DNA from: Brachionus koreanus
Lineage: Eukaryota > Rotifera > Eurotatoria > Ploima > Brachionidae
NCBI GenBank assembly: GCA_016987375.1
Contig: PJRA01000272.1
Location: forward strand, 1,112,936-1,176,935
Direction of reading: 5' to 3'
DNA length: 64,000 nucleotides
Shown: one piece after another, positions 20,701-35,569 of the stretch
How the letters are laid out: every line of letters starts with the position of its first letter
Position numbering within the stretch: the stretch's first letter is position 1
Position numbers and translations under genes: made by a program
The notes under the pieces: model-generated
Database searches by the model: none
What the model was told of the DNA's origin: nothing
Seen by the model: only the letters and a program-made list of their open reading frames with translations

Positions 20701-23622
20701 ATTGTTTGATTTATTTATTATTGATTTTATTTTATTGTAAAACTTATTAAATTCATCAAATATGAAACCCGGAATTTGTTTTTTCCTATCGAACCAAATT
20801 TCACAAAACCTTGATTTAATATTACCAAAATAGTAATTATTGGAGACTTTCTTGAAATTTTTTTTATCAGCGAAAAACTCTTCAAATCCCATATTTCAAA
20901 CGGATGCTCCTTGAATAAAATTACCATGTATTGCCTATAAAAGATCATCTAATTAGAAATTGTAAATTTTATTTTTAATTTTGTTTTTGGTAAAGCAAAT
21001 ATTGGTTAACCTAACCAGCTAACCAAGCTTAATAAACATCATTATGAGCTGGATATATAATTTTTCGTTAATGTATTATAGTTACTTCAGAAAATATAAA
21101 TGTTTTGAATTGCCATATCTTTGTCAATTTTCAACTAAGACACTTCAAATTTTCAAAATACTTAAGATAGTATGAGGATTTCAAAAATAATGTCTGAATG
21201 TGTAATGAAAACATTTTATAAAATCCTTTGATAGCTGAAAAATCCAGTCATTTTTAATAGTTTCTGAGTAGATCATAAGATTCAAAACAAATGAAAAATT
21301 TTACGAATAAAAAAAAAATAAATAAAATATAAATATTCTCTGTTTTTATATAAAAAAAATAATTTTTCGAAATTTTTTCACATATCTCGTTTCTAGTTTA
21401 AAAGTGTGAATAAATGAACATTTTTGTTAATGATCTGGTGATTCTTTTGCTTGAATTTATGTAATATTAATTAAAATTTTTTAAAATTGATGTTTAACTA
21501 GTAAAGAATTTTTCTTTAATACTTTTTTTGGGAAAAATAAATAACTCGTATTTTTTGAATGATAAACATTAAGTTTCTGTATTAACTATTTACTTAACTT
21601 TGATAAATTGACGGGGTGCATACGTGACTTGGAGTTATGAGGTTGACTTACAAAATGATTTCCATCAATAGTTTTAATTTATAAGGGCAATCTTTATTAT
21701 TCAATTGTTAAAAATTCTCTCTCAGAGCGGTTTTCCGCTAGCTATTGTTTTTTATACAAATGAAGTCAAAAAAATTTATTTTTTAAGATTTAAAACTTAA
21801 TTTTTACCAAGTGTTTGTTTACCTGAGATTTGATATTTTTATAGATACAATTGGGGACTCTTCTACCTGACTTTTTCGGATTAGTGCTGATTCACTAGTT
21901 CTTAAATCTACATAGAAAACATCATTTTTTACCAAAACTTGTTGTTTATTTTGATTATTATTTAACGATTCTATAACACTAGATAACATATTTGAATTAT
22001 AAGACCATGTTATTAATGAATGCAAATTAATCCACTCAATGCCCATTATTGGATTCGTTGTCAATGCCATTTTGCGATCAATCTTGTTTAAATTCAAATT
22101 ATATATGGATAAGTACCCACCTATGTCACCAATTGCCATCAATGGGCTCCAATTTTGAAAATTTTTTCTGGTCAAACGAGGTCCCATCTTAACAACAAAA
22201 GAATTAGATCCAATTGAATCCATCATGGATACAAGCATTAATTTTAATTTTTTTCTACTTTCCAAAATTTCGAATAAAAATATATGGTTTTCATTTGACA
22301 CATTATTTTTACCAAATAGCTCATATTTTAACAAGCGTCCATCGCTCAAAAGAACACAACAAAATTTTTCAGTATTTGGACAAACAGAAATACCAAAAAC
22401 ATTGCTATTTTTCGGTAAGCGTTTTTGCTCAGTATATGCAATGAGTTCGTACTGATGAATGTTGTCACCAGATCGGCCATGTACTGAGATCGAACCATTT
22501 TCATGCAGTGCATAAAAAGTATCTGCTTGTTGACAAGTATAAATTTGTTGAAATGGACTATAAATCTTGTCAGTTTGCACCACGCTTATCGTCTGATATA
22601 TAGATAGATCAAAGACAAAAATTTCACGCGAATATACCAAAAAAAGAACATTTTTGACATAGGGATGAAATTCTATTTGAAAGCACTCTTTCAAAAGCGA
22701 TTTTTGCTGAATTGACTGGCTCGTGTTGGGCTTTGAATCGACTGACTTTTTCCAATAATTTGTAAATAAATTAATGGATGAGCGGCGCGGTGAATCGCTA
22801 CTTAATTCAGTTTGTATAATGGATGCATCATTTGAAGCTAAATAAAATTTACGTTGCCATCTTTCCACCAAATTCGAGTCACCAATTGACTCGAGCTTTA
22901 AAAAATTAATAAAGTTTGATCCCAAAACTTAAAATTGATTATTTATCTAAAAAACAGAAAAATTTTTAATATCAAAATTACATGCTATTTTTAGAAAGTC
23001 ATGCTGATCAATTGTAAATCCTTGTAATTTTTGATCATTAATATTTTTTTGCCAAATTCGACTAGCACTCTCTGTATTCCAAATTATTAGCTTTGAATTT
23101 GAATAAAGAGATAAAAGTGTGTTCGAGTTGTTATTTTTGTTAATTGTTTGAGCATTGGATAACCATTTCATATCAATCACTCTATTGTTTGGAATCGATA
23201 GATTATTTTCATTTGGATTGAGATCAGTGACTATTCTTGATTCATTTATATCCCAAATTGAAATAAACTCATCTGAAGCCGAAGCTAGATGTGGATATAT
23301 ATTTTTGTTACTATTCAAGTTTGTGACAGACCATTTTAACTTTGAAATTGGACTTTTATTAGGATTTTGGTGACTCAACGTTTTTAATATCTACTAATAA
23401 AAGATAAAAAAAAAACATTTTTAATTTAGAAAGTTTACTTTTAAGCTAATTGAATCAATAATGTGAATATTATTCAAATAGGCTATTGCAATGCATCCCA
23501 AATGATTCCTTAAATTAAAAAAAAGATATATTAATATTTATTTAGGATTTTTTGTACCAATCAATTGAGTTCATATTTAAAGCATCCAAATTGTTTTGGA
23601 TGATCTCAGCGTTGATTTCCAT
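17796..23622 (-). CDS. WDR11: WDR11 orthologue, WD-repeat trafficking/signalling scaffold
   Basis: Nine exons in transcript order: 23622-23558, 23508-23439, 23390-22982, 22927-21823, 20934-20826, 20627-19528, 19475-19372, 18303-18125 and 18074-17796, giving 1139 aa (human 1224). It begins with an N-terminal LNMNSIDWNHLGCIAIAY, like the human ALDWGWQGLIAYG region. WD/beta-propeller repeats follow (LASASDEFISIWDI, VLFLVYSREIFVFDLS, CLHENG-like ALHENGSISVHGR, FEIWDLK, FGDSDGNLSRW, KIKFAPGK), then the helical C-terminus DACRYLQ-x4-EWEKAAWLARMRL. WDR11 acts in endosome-to-Golgi transport with FAM91A1 and in cilium and Hedgehog signalling. Introns 4 (888 bp) and 7 (about 1.07 kb) are long for this window; the others are short. 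Donor GTTGCT of exon 6 is weak but frame-consistent. Confidence 0.9.
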
Positions 23623-24851
23623 TCTAATCAAGTTGATATTTTTTTAACGAAAATTTAAAATGAAGTTGATGATTTAGTCATCTTTAAAAGATGTATGCAC
23701 AACTATTTTATGTCAAAAATGTACAAATTAATTTGGAATATAATTTAAAATTGGCATTTGTTTGCTAACAAAATTTCCAATTATAAAAATTATTCATTCT
23801 GTATAATAAAAAGGAAATTTTGAAAGAATAAATTGGCTTTAAAGTATTTTAAAGTACATTTTTTAATTACATTTTAGAAATAAAATCAGAAATATAGATT
23901 AATATATTAAATCTAAGAAATTTTGTTAATAACTTCTAGTAGTAGTAGGAGTATTAAATAGAAAAGCAATTTGAACTATGAATTAGACAAGATCGTTCAC
24001 TATTCGTTCAATGTTTTAATAGCGACATCTTTGTCGGTATCACTGGATTTGTTAACTAGTTAAGCCCTAAGCGTTTTAATTAACATGGAGCATACGGCTC
24101 ATTTTGAAGCTCTTGACGAGTTGTGTTGTACAAAAATTAAAACTCGCAATTGGAGTGAAAGGCAAAGGCTATTCGAAAGAAATTAGCCTTAAAAATTAAT
24201 TGCGTTATTTTTGGGATTTTTTGGACTATGTTGGTCAATTTGGGGTTGTAGATTACGAAAATGAGGTTGGTTTTGACATAGGTGTTGAGGGGGAGGCCTG
24301 GGGATTATTTTTGGGTTATTTTGAGAGAAAATGGAGTCTGTAGAGGGCGCATTGAAACGACATAGCGAGATTATAACGGAATGTGAGTGAGGAATATGTC
24401 ATGGCAGGATTGAATCATTCTATTACATTAGTTGTCAGACTGGTGGAAGAATATAAAGAAGGATTCGAATCAAGATATCAATACATTAATTCATTATATC
24501 TTTTTTTTAGTATTTTTACTAATTTTATATTTTTTTTTCTTTTAATTAGAAGGAGCATCTGAAGGATTAAATGATTGGGTCATGGAAAAAAATTATTAAA
24601 ACAAACAAGCAGCAATGAAGCTTATTAAATTCTAGCTTCCATAAAGTTATCATTTTAAAAATAAAATTCAAGAAGGAAATAAAGTGATGTAGGATAAAGC
24701 TAAGCACAGAACACTGTCCAGCTGGAATTAACTTGCAATTTAATGCTCACAACGAGGATGTTCTTCCTCATTAATTATCCCAAGAACTAAAAAAAGAATT
24801 AAGACGTTCTTTGAACCATAATTTAAACCAAAGGAGATTCTAGTTAAATAA
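23623..24851. other. degenerate region before the assembly gap
   Basis: From about 24000 GC rises. A 33-codon frame at 24085 (MEHTAHFEALDELCC...) and an open stretch around 24410-24500 (GLNHSITLVVRLVEEY) hint at decayed coding or mobile-element sequence. Stops interrupt both, and I do not recognise a family. Confidence 0.4.
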
Positions 24852-25324
24852 NNNNNNNNNNNNNNNNNNNNNNNNNNNNNNNNNNNNNNNNNNNNNNNNN
24901 NNNNNNNNNNNNNNNNNNNNNNNNNNNNNNNNNNNNNNNNNNNNNNNNNNNNNNNNNNNNNNNNNNNNNNNNNNNNNNNNNNNNNNNNNNNNNNNNNNNN
25001 NNNNNNNNNNNNNNNNNNNNNNNNNNNNNNNNNNNNNNNNNNNNNNNNNNNNNNNNNNNNNNNNNNNNNNNNNNNNNNNNNNNNNNNNNNNNNNNNNNNN
25101 NNNNNNNNNNNNNNNNNNNNNNNNNNNNNNNNNNNNNNNNNNNNNNNNNNNNNNNNNNNNNNNNNNNNNNNNNNNNNNNNNNNNNNNNNNNNNNNNNNNN
25201 NNNNNNNNNNNNNNNNNNNNNNNNNNNNNNNNNNNNNNNNNNNNNNNNNNNNNNNNNNNNNNNNNNNNNNNNNNNNNNNNNNNNNNNNNNNNNNNNNNNN
25301 NNNNNNNNNNNNNNNNNNNNNNNN
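24852..25324. other. assembly gap (473 N)
   Basis: Run of N. The LINE 3' end at its right border suggests that a repeat caused the gap. Confidence 0.99.
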
Positions 25325-25456
25325 CGTTCAGTTCGGCATCACTTTTTTACTAATCGAACAGCTGGTTATTGGAATACACTTGATCCGAGTACCAGAAGCA
25401 TCACCAACACAAACTTATTCAAAAATCGAATTGATAAGCTGTTAGATTTTCTGTAA
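25325..25456 (+). pseudogene. 3' end of a non-LTR retrotransposon reverse-transcriptase ORF
   Basis: Forty-three codons open from the gap edge to a TAA. The frame contains RHHFFTNRTAGYWNTLD, then TNTNLFKNRIDKLLDF. This fits the common C-terminal tail of LINE polyproteins, F-F-x-x-R-x-x-x-x-W-N-x-L-P followed by S-V-N-x-F-K-N-R-L-D-K. Everything upstream is in the gap, so intactness cannot be judged. Confidence 0.65.
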
Positions 25457-25537
25457 AGTTGTTATTTATTTAAAACTAAAACTATTAATAGAGAAAGTAT
25501 TTTGGGAGCAATTTTTTTCCTATTCTATATTTAAATT

Positions 25538-25764
25538 TTAACACTAGAAGCACCAAACGAGTCATTTTAACTCGTTTGAAAAATTTTAAATACTCATATC
25601 ATATTTTAATGAATTTTTCAAATAAATATATCTTTTTTGAATTATGTAGATTTTAAAATTTTTTTTAAAAAATGATATTACTTTATAAAATTCTTTTAGT
25701 TTTTTTATAAAATATTTATGAATTTAAAAAAATCTGAAAAAATGATTGGTGCTTCTAGTGTTAA
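25538..25764. mobile_element. piggyBac-type MITE with TTAA target duplication
   Basis: TTAACACTAGAAGCACCAA at the left end is the exact reverse complement of the right end (25746-25764), 19 bp including TTAA on each side. TTAA target duplication and a terminal CACTAG are hallmarks of piggyBac elements. The body is 219 bp and AT-rich, with no ORF. A subterminal palindrome AACGAGTCATTTTAACTCGTT lies just inside the left end. Too short to encode a transposase, so it must be mobilised in trans. Confidence 0.85.
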
Positions 25765-26584
25765 TTAACATAGAATTTATTATATACTAAAAATTGCCGA
25801 GCTTCTCCTGTCGCGACTGCTCGGGATTTACAAAATATAAATTTTATTAACTAAATGTTTTTAAAATATTCAAAACCAGTTGATATTCTTAATTTATATA
25901 TTATGTGATTTATTTAAAAATTCAGTTTTGATGACAAATTTAACTTTTATTTTGTTTTTCTTAAAATATTGAAAATAGTTTTGAATTTTTATTTTCTTTA
26001 ATTTTTTAATTTAAATTATTTGCTGATGAAAAGAAAATCAAAAAATCAAAATAACCTTTAAAAAACAAAATAACTTTTTTATTTTTTTCATTCATTTTAA
26101 AAATTTTATCAAATTCAAAATTTATTTAAAAATTTTTAAAAATATATTAATTTTTATTAATTTTTAAGAGGACAAATCTCCAAACTTCCAATATATAAGG
26201 ACAACTTTAAAGATTGACATTTTTTAATTCAAAATTTAATTTTATAATGAAAAAAATATCATAATCACGCAAAATTGTCGTTGTATTTTTTAAATTTGTC
26301 CTTTTAATTGATTGACACTGAATTTTTGAGTAAAATTTGAAAATATATAATTTGTTTTGCACATTTATACATGAATTTATTTTTTTAATATTAAATTGTT
26401 AAGAGTGGTTTGGCACGGTGTTGGATATTCAAGCGAGTATTGAGGAATAAATGATTATTAAAAATTAAAAAAAACAATTAATTTTTTTTTTGCAAAAGAT
26501 ATTAAAAAGCAACAATAAATAACTTTATTTATTAAAATCTAAAATAGACAAATAGACAACAGTTAAAATATTAATATTTAAATT
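25765..26584. other. AT-rich intergenic sequence
   Basis: No gene seen. A short imperfect stem around GCCGAGC...GCTCGG (25797-25828) stands out by GC only. Confidence 0.5.
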
Positions 26585-27190
26585 AAATGTTGCTTCTTTT
26601 GATGATCTAGAGAGCTTTGACATGACTGTAAATTTTTATTGAGAATCTCATTTTCTATCTCAAAATATTTTTCTTTTTCCATAAGAGTTTTTATCTCATT
26701 TTGAAGATCATCAATTTTATCTTTTAAAATTTGATTTTCATCTAAAAATTTTGCAAAAAAAGGATTTCGTTGTATTAAATGCTAATTGATTTTGTAATGA
26801 CATTCTGTAATCGTTCGTTTTCTTTTTTGCATGAATCGATTTCGTTTTTAAAAAGTTTATTTTCTAAAAAAAAAAAAAACTGACAGGATTTTTTCATCAA
26901 AAAATTGAATTTATAAATTTTTTTAAATTTTAATTAAAAAAACTTTGCCTTAAAGAATAATCAAATCCAGTCAATTCTTTCTTTAAGTGATCGAGGTTGC
27001 TAGTCTAAAGTAGACAAAAATTTGTACAAAATATCTTTTATCCGAAAATTATCTTTAGAATTATTCATAAAATTTTACCTTCTATCTCTAATCTTTTGAA
27101 ATCTCTCTGACAAACTTCAATTTCAAATTTCAGTTTATTATTATTTGATTTAAGTTCTTGAAGATTTCTATATTCTGGATAAAGACAGAT
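26585..27190 (-). pseudogene. broken coiled-coil coding segments
   Basis: Three minus-strand blocks read as Glu/Lys/Leu/Asn coiled coil: about 27184-27076 (YPEYRNLQELKSNNNK...), about 27009-26950 joined to 26866-26790 (SNLDHLKKELTGFDYSL, then FKNEIDSCKKENERLQ), and about 26770-26585 (FLDENQILKDKIDDLQNEI...). The middle pair joins in frame across a GT-AG intron. I cannot connect the first to the second or the third to the second without a stop or frame change. It is either a decayed gene, one with sequence errors, or one with exons I mis-drew. No family recognised. Same strand as L3MBTL2, less than 500 bp downstream of its stop. Confidence 0.4.
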
Positions 27191-27570
27191 TGCCTCGATA
27201 AGATAAATAGACAAAATTAATTTAGAATTATTTAGATAAAAAATTTTTTTCTAAATTTTATTTGCTTTTTTATTTATTATTTTTTTTAGATTTTAAAGCC
27301 ACTTTCTAAACGAAAATTTTTTTTAAAATTGATATTTATTTAATCTAGATTAAAAAGCCTTTCAAATTGAATTTAATCAACAAAATTAATTGATCTTCTA
27401 TAAAATATAAAACAAATTCATGCTTATCAAAGAAAAAAAAAATAATAATAATAATATTCATTTAAATCTATATTCATGCTTCTATTTTACACTTGGACAT
27501 TAAAAAAATAACAAAGATAAAAATGGACTTTGAAATGTTTAAAATGATGACTAAGAAAATATTTGTAATC

Positions 27571-30596
<3,026 letters not shown>

Positions 30597-30833
30597 ATTA
30601 GGCAGTCAAAAATAGTAAAACTACTAATTTTTGAAAATTTTTATAATGAATATAATTAATTTAAAATCGTACGTGAATTTTGTTTTCACTTTCATTTCAG
30701 AATTAAGTTGAATAAATTTTAGTTTTTTATTTAGAGAAAGCAGCTAAAAATCTATGTGTAACTTTTTTTTAGATTAAAACTATTAATTTTAGAATATTTC
30801 ATCTAAAAGATCAATATAATAATAATATGCTAC

Positions 30834-30854
30834 GTCTCACTAAGTTAGTGAGAC
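30834..30854. repeat. short palindrome
   Basis: GTCTCACTA and TAGTGAGAC (9 bp each) around a 3-nt centre form a near-perfect palindrome. Isolated, purpose unknown. Confidence 0.6.
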
Positions 30855-31152
30855 TCTCGATTTTCTAAATATTTCTAAGATAATCCAACTAATTTTATTA
30901 TTTATTTATCTGTTTAGTACTTCTTCAGAATAAAATATAAAATACAATAAAGTTTAAGTAAGTTAAAGAAAATTAAAATTAATGTATTGAAATAGCAAGA
31001 GGCTAGACATGTTTAAATATTTGATAGTTCATGAAAAAAAGACTTAATGATGCATGATGATGAAAAGAATACCATATTTCAACTTCAAAATTAATCTGAT
31101 TTCTGAATATAATACTTGTATTAATATAATCTCATTAATCAATAGATAAGAT

Positions 31153-31170
31153 CAGAGTTGTTTAAAAGTC
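31153..31170 (+). repeat. dispersed repeat end, copy 2
   Basis: Matches 5580-5597 with one mismatch. Followed by AAGTC/GACTTT-rich sequence, as in copy 1. Confidence 0.35.
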
Positions 31171-31985
31171 CAAGATTTAAGTCAAAGTCAAAGACTTTAA
31201 TTTTATTTTTTTTTAAAGTCCATTTCAGAACTTTAAATTCTGGCACTAGCAATGACCCCATCATGCCAAAATCTATCAAAAGCTTTAGAAATGTCAGAAT
31301 AAAGACAACATACTTTTTTATTTTGTTAAAAATCTATTTGAATAAGAAATCAGAGATTATATCTTAACATAAACAAGGCTCAAAAATATTATTTAATCAA
31401 TTAATGAAATATTAATTTATTATCTTTGTTCAGCGATAAAATTTTTAATTATTGTAGTTGAATTATCTATTATCCATGGATAATTGTCCTCGAATGGTAC
31501 AAGACTTTATTTCGAATTCACTTCAGCTAGTGTTCGAAGTGAGGTATGAATTAATCGTGGATTAATTAATTTTGAGAAACTAGTTCAATTTATAATAAAA
31601 AAATTAAAATTTAAAATCAAATTTTTATTAAATTAAAATAAATATTTAACAAATAACAACTTTAAATGGTAAGATTTTTGTTTTTTTTTTCTAAAGAACA
31701 TATTTATCTATTTGGCTCAAACTTAATTTAATTATTGAGTCTAATGTTCTAAATTTTAAAAACTTTAGAAAAAATCAAAAAATTAAGCTTTTTTTAGAGG
31801 AAAAAAACCATAAAGTGGTAAAAAAATTATAAAAATCCCTGAGGGCACTTGCTTAATTTACTAAAAGTCTTTATGATCTTTTTTTTTGACTAATTTTGAA
31901 ATAAAACTATTAAAAACAAAAAAAAAACAAATCTAAGTAAATGGAATAAAATATTTTGTTTTTTTTTTTAAATCCTAAAAATAAT

Positions 31986-34223
31986 CTAGTGTTGCTTGTT
32001 ATTTCTGACCAAAAAGTAGTCGACTGCGAACAAAACATTGTCAATGTAAACTCTGAGACCCTTATTGGTCAATTGACGGCCCTCTTGAGTGTGAAAATTA
32101 GGCTCTAAATGGTTGTTAAGCATGTAAAAGCAGTTTAATTCACTCTTGGTCTGTCTGCAAAAGTTAATTAGTCCTTTGTTTACATCATTGATTATTCCAT
32201 TTTCACTTCTAGATCTGCGTCTCATCAAAGTTGACAAGATGACAAAGCTATTGGGCAAGTATTCGCGAATCAATGTAGTCAATTCCTTGATGTGCTCATG
32301 GGTCTTTGTCGAGTCACGAGTCTTGAACAAATCTTCATCACCAACATGTACCAACACGACTGGAGCCACAATTGAATCATGCATTTTAAGCTGAGTTCTT
32401 AGGTTGTCAATGCTTCCGCCTCTAATGAATTTAATTGATCGGAATTTTTTGGTTGGATTGAATTTCAATTGATGCAATTGCTGTTGTTGGTTATGGTAGC
32501 GATCATATTGACCATTGTTTTGGTAGTTCATGGCTTGATTTAGAACAGTGTTGCTCTTGACAAATTTGTTTACCAAATTGGTTTGTTGGTAGGAAATGAG
32601 GTCTGAAACGACCAATAAATCGCATTTGACTCTCATTGGAAATTTAATCAATGGCATTAATTCTTCTTGTTTGACCTCATTGTCCAATTTGACCAAGTTG
32701 ACATCCAAATTGGTCATTTCGGTGTTCAATTGAGCGACCAAATCCTCTTGCTCAGTGAAAATCCAATAGGATTTCATTTCTTTGACTCTCTCGAACACTT
32801 CTCTCAGCGATCCGTTTATGGCCGAGTCAAATATCCACACTTCGCCATTGTTCTTAATTGTATGCTGGCCATTTGAGTCGCACGAATGAAAGTTGGTGTA
32901 AATTCTCAAGTTGTTCAAGCTGTTGTAGACTTTGCGTTGACGAGCAAAAAATTCCTCGTAGTATGGCTTGTTCAATTCGGAGCATACTACGCTGATTTTT
33001 TTCTGCGAATCATTTAGCAATAGCCACAATGTTTGTAAGCAGATGGTTCTGCGAATCTTTTCTGTATCCTTGCTCAAAAGAACAACCTTGGACCAGGATC
33101 GACACTTTTCGTGAGTTGGTTTAAAAAATTCGGCATGAATGTTCAATGCAGGTTGAAAGTGTTCTTTGGCCTCTTGACTTAGAGCAAAATCTTCAGTCTG
33201 AGCATAAACAACTGGCAATATTGAATTGTTCTTAACGTTGTTTATAAAGCCAACCATCAAATTCATCAAATTAACATCGAATTTGTTGGGCTTGTTGGCT
33301 GCTTCAGCTAATTGAAATTGCTGGGTCTTGGGCTCAATGACCGAGCGGGTCCACCATTTGGCGAATTCGGCGCTGTTTTCCAAGTCTTTTTTGATCAAAA
33401 AGTTGACCTGTCTTGAAGAACGTGAGCTTGTGGTGCTCGATGCCGATGTGTTGTGGTCGCCTTTGACAGTCATGTTTTGATTGTTGCTAAATGGACATTC
33501 CGTTACATTGGGCAAAGCGACAAATTCGCTGATTGGCAATCGGCACTCGCTTAGCTGAAATCCTTTGACTTCGGCAATAAATCTGGCTATTGAGTCAAAG
33601 CATGAGCGAGCTTGGTTCAAGTGGGTTCTGGCGCTGCTTCGTCGTTTAACGTCGAAATGATCGCAGTCCTTGACCTCGAACAACAAAACTCCATAGCGTG
33701 GGTGAATCACAACCAAGTCACATTCGGTTTTTCGCATGTCCTTGCTATTCAAAAAGTGCTTGTACTTTCCGATCGAATTGATACCATCTTGACGCATCGA
33801 TTGCAAAAATCGATCGAAATTCATCAAATCGCCGTACTCAAAATTGGGTAGCAAAATCATTGGTTCGCCAGACTCGCGCGCCAATCTAGCAAAAGCCTCA
33901 TAAACACGTTGCTTTTGGCTCAGACAAGTCGGATTTGGCCATTCGTATTTTTGCTCCCAAGACAAATGAGCCGGCATCGGATTCATGTGCATCCATTCAT
34001 TTGGCTTCCACTTCGGATTTTGCTCGTTGAACTTGGCTAGACACAAATCATAGAATTTTTGCATTATGGTCAAGTCATACTGGTGCAAAGGATGCTGTTG
34101 ACTCTTCGAGTCCTGGTTTTGTACTGGTTCTGTTTGGCCTGGTTGATTTTGCAACACGGGCTTGACATCGCTTGGTGTCAATATTTGACCAGACATCTCT
34201 GGTTGTAATTCGACTGCAGACAT
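31986..34223 (-). CDS. NERD-domain protein with SGNH-like C-terminus
   Basis: Intronless, 745 aa, ATG at 34223. Residues 1-50 are Gln-rich and disordered. About 95-215 look like a NERD (nuclease-related) domain: ECDLVVIHPRYGVLLFEVKD places Asp169, Glu183 and Lys185 as the D...ExK of PD-(D/E)XK-type nucleases. About 376-500 have the strand pattern of a superfamily-1 helicase core (KVVLLSK, ISVVCSE, VWIFDSA) but no P-loop Lys-Thr and no DEAQ acid pair, so it is decayed at best. About 533-740 resemble the SGNH-hydrolase fold seen in some LINE and invertebrate proteins (VVSDL, RGGSIDNL, VHVGDEDL, HTQEGRQLTNKGL), with Ser and Asn of the catalytic blocks substituted. Third-position GC is far above that of neighbouring genes. 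Role unknown; nucleic-acid related is a guess. The NERD call is moderate, the other two domains tentative. Confidence 0.75.
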   Translation of the reverse strand: MSAVELQPEMSGQILTPSDVKPVLQNQPGQTEPVQNQDSKSQQHPLHQYDLTIMQKFYDLCLAKFNEQNPKWKPNEWMHMNPMPAHLSWEQKYEWPNPTCLSQKQRVYEAFARLARESGEPMILLPNFEYGDLMNFDRFLQSMRQDGINSIGKYKHFLNSKDMRKTECDLVVIHPRYGVLLFEVKDCDHFDVKRRSSARTHLNQARSCFDSIARFIAEVKGFQLSECRLPISEFVALPNVTECPFSNNQNMTVKGDHNTSASSTTSSRSSRQVNFLIKKDLENSAEFAKWWTRSVIEPKTQQFQLAEAANKPNKFDVNLMNLMVGFINNVKNNSILPVVYAQTEDFALSQEAKEHFQPALNIHAEFFKPTHEKCRSWSKVVLLSKDTEKIRRTICLQTLWLLLNDSQKKISVVCSELNKPYYEEFFARQRKVYNSLNNLRIYTNFHSCDSNGQHTIKNNGEVWIFDSAINGSLREVFERVKEMKSYWIFTEQEDLVAQLNTEMTNLDVNLVKLDNEVKQEELMPLIKFPMRVKCDLLVVSDLISYQQTNLVNKFVKSNTVLNQAMNYQNNGQYDRYHNQQQQLHQLKFNPTKKFRSIKFIRGGSIDNLRTQLKMHDSIVAPVVLVHVGDEDLFKTRDSTKTHEHIKELTTLIREYLPNSFVILSTLMRRRSRSENGIINDVNKGLINFCRQTKSELNCFYMLNNHLEPNFHTQEGRQLTNKGLRVYIDNVLFAVDYFLVRNNKQH

Positions 34224-35569
34224 TTTGTGAAAAAATTTGTTTTTGTTTAAAATTTATAAAAATTTAATCTAAAAATTTTTTAGGCTTAGTACAATTTTTC
34301 TAAGATTGAATGGAACAAAAAAAAAAGAGTCAGTTTGGTTTAATTTTTTCTATATAATTGTCAAGCCGAAAAGCTTTGTAAGTTTTTGAAAAACTAATTT
34401 TTAAAAATTTTGAAATTTGCAATTTAAAAACTAAAAAATTAAAAGCGTGGCTCTGAATTGTATAACAACAAGATATTTTTCTTCACTATATTCTAAGACC
34501 GATGTGAACATCATATAATGGGTAGGTTCTTACATAGAATAACTAGTTTAGCTCTTCTTTAACACTTATGCTTTCAAAATCTTTATTTCTTTTTTTTTAT
34601 TCAAGCTTATGATATTCTAAGCCAGTTAGATTAAAAAACTTTTCCACTGTAATTACTTAATTTTTTTTTATAAAACTTTTATTTAACACCCTTTCTTAAT
34701 GCTAACCAATTTAGAAAAAAAATCTATTTTTAATCCGATAATTTTTATTCATAATTCAAAAAATAAAGATGCTTTTGATCATAGTTCTGTCAAATTAGCA
34801 TGCACTGTCAGAAACTTTAAGACAAATTAGTCATAATTTTAGTGCTTTAATAGTTTTTGGTTACAAATAATTCTAACTTAAAAAAAATAATTTTGATTAA
34901 ATATCATTATTAAATTTCATTGATTTGTTTTGTACCAAAGAATAATAGTAATTTAAAAAAAAAATATTCCATAAGAAATAAAATCAAACAATAGTTCAAA
35001 ATTCTGCAATGTTTTAAATTAAAGTTTTAATAGAAAAAGGACTAACAAAAATTATACTGAAGCTATTTTTAGGCCCGGTAATTTTTTCTGAAAACAATTT
35101 AAAATCATTAAACATTTTATTAATTTTGCAATTAAAAAAATTAAAAATTTCTTCTATATTTTTTAGTTTTATTTTAGAAATAAGTATTATTTAGCTGATC
35201 TTCTATTAATGATGTCTAATTTTTTTCTAACAAAAAATTAAACTTAATCCATGTGACAAAGTGAACAAAAATGAAATAATGAACTTCTCTTTTATCTTTT
35301 AAAATTTAACTATGAGTTGCTTCTTTTTGCTCTTTATTGTGACTAATTTATTTTATTTTTTTTTCGGGTTTAATGTAAAATTTAGAATTATTTTCAAAAC
35401 GTTGACTTTTTAAATAATTAAGGTTGGATTTTTTTTATTTTAGCATCTTTATAATTCTAAAACTTTAAGTAATATTATATGTTAAAATAAACAGAATTAA
35501 ATGCTTTCCAAAATTAAATGTCCAACTCCTTGATTATTTAAATCTAAAAATTTTAAAATTTTTACATCA
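34224..35569. other. intergenic region upstream of the NERD gene
   Basis: AT-rich, nothing recognised. Confidence 0.55.

Larger units (their letters stand above)
30597..31985. other. intergenic region upstream of L3MBTL2
   Basis: AT-rich, with a short palindrome at 30834 and the dispersed-repeat end at 31153. No gene seen; the 69-codon frame at 31158 lies in that repeat and is not convincing. Confidence 0.55.

Noticed and set aside
20665..20892. 75-codon minus frame after WDR11 exon 5
   Set aside because: Lies in the intron between 20826 and 20627; the exon 6 acceptor restores the conserved ITxLEW sequence.
22926..22975. WDR11 exon 3 read-through (SVF stop)
   Set aside because: The GTAATT donor at 22981 joined to the acceptor at 22928 keeps frame and matches WDR11.
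23155..23373. plus-strand frames over WDR11 exons
   Set aside because: Antisense shadows; the minus strand gives continuous WDR11 homology.
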